Below, one piece after another: positions 13,660 to 16,100 of a DNA stretch of 16,100 nt (positions within the stretch are counted from its first letter, which is position 1; the number at the start of each line of letters is the position of its first letter). Below the pieces are notes generated by a model. The model made no database searches, was not told where the DNA came from, and worked only from the letters and a program-made list of their open reading frames with translations. The DNA comes from Acetobacteraceae bacterium (GTDB lineage Bacteria > Pseudomonadota > Alphaproteobacteria > Acetobacterales > Acetobacteraceae): positions 1 through 16,100 of the forward strand of contig CANJXD010000071.1 of assembly GCA_947478535.1 (NCBI GenBank), given 5' to 3'. The translations under genes were made by a program, and so were the position numbers.

Positions 13660-14865
13660 TCAGCCGCGCCGCAGCACGAACAGCACCCCCCGGACAGGCG
13701 CGCCCTTCTCCTCCCGCAGCGTCGCCCCCTGCCGCGCCAGCCCGGAAAACCCCGCCGCCGTGGCGAGTGCCGCGACATGGTCTGGGTCGTGGCGATACCG
13801 CAAGGCCGGGCCGAGGGCATAGGCAGCACCTTCCCCGGCCTCGATGCTGAAGGCGGCGATGCCGCCAGGCGCCAGCGCCCGCCCCATCGCCGCCAGCGCC
13901 GGCGCCAGGTCTCCGAGGTAGTTCAGCACATCCGCCGCCGCCACCACATCGAAGCCGGCGCGGCGCGTCGGCAGCCAGTCCAGCAGGTCGGCCTCATGCA
14001 ACGCGTCATAGATGCCGCGCGCCTTGGCTTGCGCCAGCATGCGCGGCGACAGGTCCAGCCCTTCCAGCCGCTGCGCGAAGGGCTTCAGCGCCAGCCCCGA
14101 AAGCCCGGTCCCACAGCCGAGGTCGAGCACCCGGCGGGACGCATCCGCCACAATCCCGGCCTCCTCCAGCAACGCCGCCAGCAGCGCCGGCGTGCGGTAG
14201 CCGAGATTGCCTTCGAGGTCCGCATCGAAGCGCGGCGCATACTGGTCGAACAGGTCCCGCACATAGGCCGCCGGCGCCCGATCCGGCGCCGCATCGGCGC
14301 CCAGCCCTGCCAGCAGGAAGCGCGCCTGCGCCGCCAGGCCCGGGGAGATTCCGGGCAGGGACAGCGCCCGCCGCGCCGCCGGCGCCGCGCCATCGGCGCC
14401 GATGTCGCGCAGCGCATGGGCCAGCGCCAGCCAGGGCTCCGGCGTTCCCGGGGCCAGTTCGGCGGCGCGGGACAGCGGCGCCACCGCCCCGGCGGCATCT
14501 CCCATCCCGCACATCGCCTGGCCGAGATTGCGCAGCGAGACCGGGTCTGCCCGCCGCAGCGCCAGCGCTGCCCGCAGCACAGCCATGCTCTCCGCCAGTC
14601 GCCCTGCTTCCGCCAGCGCCGCGCCATGGCTCGCCAGGAACACCGGGCTGCGCGGCTGCTGGGCCAGGGCCTCGGCCGAAAGCGCCACCGCCGCCGCCGC
14701 ATCGCCCCGCTGCCGCGCCGCGACGGAGAGCAGGTTCAGGGCATTGGCGTCCCCGGGCCGCAGTTTCAGCACCCGGCGATACAGCCGCTCCGCCAGCGCC
14801 AGGTCACCCCGGGCGTGCTTCGCGGCCCCATCCCGCAGCAGATCGTCAGCTGATGCTTGCGCCAT
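13660..14865 (-). CDS. TPR-containing SAM-dependent methyltransferase (COG4976-type)
   Basis: Cytoplasmic protein of 401 residues in two parts. Residues about 5-185 form tetratricopeptide-like helical repeats (GDLALAERLYRRVLKLRPGDANAL, GDAAAAVALSAEALAQQP, GRLAESMAVLRAALALRRADP, GDAAGAVAPLSRAAELAPGTP). Residues about 195-401 are a class I methyltransferase: the lead-in YVRDLFDQYAPRFDADL, motif I VLDLGCGTGLSGLAL at 246-260, the acidic end of strand 2 at LEGLDLS (268-273), FDVVAAADVLNYLGDL at 305-320, and APGGIAAFSIE at 332-342. The layout matches predicted TPR methyltransferases of COG4976; the substrate is unknown. The start at 14865 is chosen over the upstream ATG at 14916 because GGAGGAGA lies five bases before it and the extra residues are unlike the family. 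It diverges from the OpgC-family gene. Confidence 0.88.
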   Translation of the reverse strand: MAQASADDLLRDGAAKHARGDLALAERLYRRVLKLRPGDANALNLLSVAARQRGDAAAAVALSAEALAQQPRSPVFLASHGAALAEAGRLAESMAVLRAALALRRADPVSLRNLGQAMCGMGDAAGAVAPLSRAAELAPGTPEPWLALAHALRDIGADGAAPAARRALSLPGISPGLAAQARFLLAGLGADAAPDRAPAAYVRDLFDQYAPRFDADLEGNLGYRTPALLAALLEEAGIVADASRRVLDLGCGTGLSGLALKPFAQRLEGLDLSPRMLAQAKARGIYDALHEADLLDWLPTRRAGFDVVAAADVLNYLGDLAPALAAMGRALAPGGIAAFSIEAGEGAAYALGPALRYRHDPDHVAALATAAGFSGLARQGATLREEKGAPVRGVLFVLRRG

Positions 14866-14870
14866 GCCCC

Positions 14871-14878
14871 TCTCCTCC
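14871..14878 (-). promoter_or_regulatory. Ribosome binding site of the TPR methyltransferase gene
   Basis: GGAGGAGA on the minus strand, five bases before the ATG at 14865. It decides this start against the in-frame ATG 51 bases further upstream. Confidence 0.75.
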
Positions 14879-14894
14879 GCGATGGTGGCCAGAT

Positions 14895-16100
14895 ATGGCA
14901 TCGCCAATCGGCTCACTCGTCCGACCGGGGCGGGACCTGCGGGTGGATTTCATCCGCGGTCTCGCGCTCTGGTTCATCTTCATCGACCACACGCCGGGCA
15001 ATCTGCTTGGCCAGGCGACCTTGCGCAATGTCGCCTTCTGCGATGCGACAGAAGGCTTCGTCCTGCTCGCCGGCTACGCCGCCGGCATCGCCTATGGCCG
15101 ATTGCTGGAACGGGAGGGCTGGCCGCACGCCGCCGCCCGCATCGTGGGCCGGGTCGGCACGCTGTATGTCGCGCATATCTTCCTGTTCGTCGTGTTCACC
15201 GCGCAGGTCGGGTTTTCCGCCGCCGCGCTGGACCAGGCGGCCTATCTCGATGAATTGCAGCTCGACCCCTTCGGGCAGGAACCTTATCGCGCCATGCTGG
15301 AGGCGCTGCTGTTGCGCTACCAGCCTGCCTTTCTCGATATCCTGCCGCTCTACATGGTGGTGCTGGCGCTGTTCGCGGGGGTGCTGCCGCTGATCCGCCG
15401 GCCGTCCCTGCTGCTGGCCTTCTCCACGCTGCTCTACCTCGCCGCCCGGTACCTGGACCTGGAACCCTCGGGCTGGAATGGCGCCGGCTGGTTCTTCAAC
15501 CCCTTCGCCTGGCAATTGCTGTTCGCCATCGGTGTCTGGCTGGGGCGGGCGGGGCCCGGGGAACTGGCGCGGCGCTTCCCCTGGCACCCGGCGCTGGCCG
15601 TGGCGGCGGTGCTGCTGCTGCTGGCGGGGGCGGCGCTGCTGAACCTCGGCTGGCATGGGGCGGCGCGCGGCTGGGAACCGCCGGAAGCGCTCGCCGCCTG
15701 GCTCGCCGGCGTGGACAAGACCGGCCTTCACCCGGCGAGGCTCGGCTCCGTGCTGGTGATGGCCTGGCTGGTCGGGCATCTGATGCCGCCGGCCCCGCGC
15801 TGGCTCGGCGCACCCCTGGCCGCGCCCTTCGTGCTCATGGGCCAGCAGGGCCTCGCGGTGTTCTGCGCCGGCATCTTCCTGTCCTTCCTCGGCCGTCTGG
15901 CGCTGGAACTGGAATGGGGCGGCGCCATGCAGGTGGCGGTGAACGTGGCGGGGCTGCTCACGCTGATCGTCGTTGCCGTCGTATCCGCCTGGTATGGCGG
16001 GGAGGGCAGGCGCCGCACCGCGCCGGCAGCGGGACTGCTCACCCCGCCAGCGGTGGGATCGAAGACAAGCTTGCCCACCCCCAGCGGGACCGCTACCCCA
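14895..16100 (+). CDS. opgC: OpgC-family membrane acyltransferase-like protein (3' end beyond window)
   Basis: Multi-pass inner-membrane protein of the OpgC family, which succinylates periplasmic glucans in the founding member. The frame opens at ATG 14895 and stays open for 402 codons to the window end. The N-terminus is diagnostic: GRDLRVDFIRGLALWFIFIDHTPGN at about 9-33, then LRNVAFCDATEGFVLLAGYAAGIAYGR. The RG..L..IF.DH pattern is the shared start of the acyltransferase superfamily. Roughly ten hydrophobic segments follow. The last 30 residues are polar and Pro/Thr-rich, so the stop is probably close. No opgG or opgH gene is in view, so the actual substrate is uncertain and the symbol is by family only. 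The ribosome binding site is weak. Only 29 bases separate it from the divergent methyltransferase gene. Confidence 0.85.
   Translation, partial: MASPIGSLVRPGRDLRVDFIRGLALWFIFIDHTPGNLLGQATLRNVAFCDATEGFVLLAGYAAGIAYGRLLEREGWPHAAARIVGRVGTLYVAHIFLFVVFTAQVGFSAAALDQAAYLDELQLDPFGQEPYRAMLEALLLRYQPAFLDILPLYMVVLALFAGVLPLIRRPSLLLAFSTLLYLAARYLDLEPSGWNGAGWFFNPFAWQLLFAIGVWLGRAGPGELARRFPWHPALAVAAVLLLLAGAALLNLGWHGAARGWEPPEALAAWLAGVDKTGLHPARLGSVLVMAWLVGHLMPPAPRWLGAPLAAPFVLMGQQGLAVFCAGIFLSFLGRLALELEWGGAMQVAVNVAGLLTLIVVAVVSAWYGGEGRRRTAPAAGLLTPPAVGSKTSLPTPSGTATP

Overview
The window is high-GC DNA with tightly packed genes, very probably from a flagellated alphaproteobacterium. The order fliF-fliG-fliH(flbE)-fliN-flbD-flhA is the one I know from Caulobacter-type genomes. 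The Bug-type (TctC) receptor, the LivK-type receptor and the overall base composition suggest Acetobacteraceae (Roseomonas-like). That placement is inference.

Left edge (1-1829). On the minus strand, a branched-chain amino acid-type ABC substrate-binding protein gene breaks off after about 262 codons at position 147. From 146 to the left edge the sequence reads as the 5' end of a group II intron in the same orientation as the gene: a GTGCGCC start, then a leader I recognise from group II introns. Upstream of the receptor on the same strand is a pterin-4a-carbinolamine dehydratase gene. Divergent from it is a small zincin-like metallopeptidase-family gene whose HExxH motif reads HEIAQ.

Flagellar operon (1956-10741, plus strand). 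Eight genes are almost fused: fliF, fliG, fliH, fliN, flbD, flhA, flhF, flhG. Five junctions are 4-base ATGA overlaps, and the fliN/flbD and flbD/flhA gaps are only 4 and 3 bases. Together they encode the MS ring (FliF), the switch (FliG, FliN), the export ATPase regulator (FliH), the export gate (FlhA), a sigma-54 activator for flagellar genes (FlbD) and the FlhF/FlhG pair that sets flagellum position and number. No convincing sigma-54 promoter was found before fliF; the gap holds a strong GC hairpin.

Metabolic operon (13572-10728, minus strand). A Bug/TctC receptor is followed by large and small subunits of an aconitase-superfamily hydratase, all coupled by 4-base overlaps. The large subunit keeps the Fe-S cysteines, but both subunits lack the usual substrate motifs (GDSHT reads GDEQN; GSSRE reads HHSHIE). 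The operon probably takes up and hydrates or dehydrates a carboxylic acid that is not isopropylmalate. This is the best candidate in the window for undescribed biochemistry. The small-subunit gene overlaps flhG tail to tail by 14 bases.

Right edge (13660-16100). A TPR-methyltransferase gene (minus) and an OpgC-family membrane protein gene (plus, running off the window) diverge from a 29-base gap. There are no tRNA or rRNA genes, CRISPR arrays or gene-free stretches over 300 bases.
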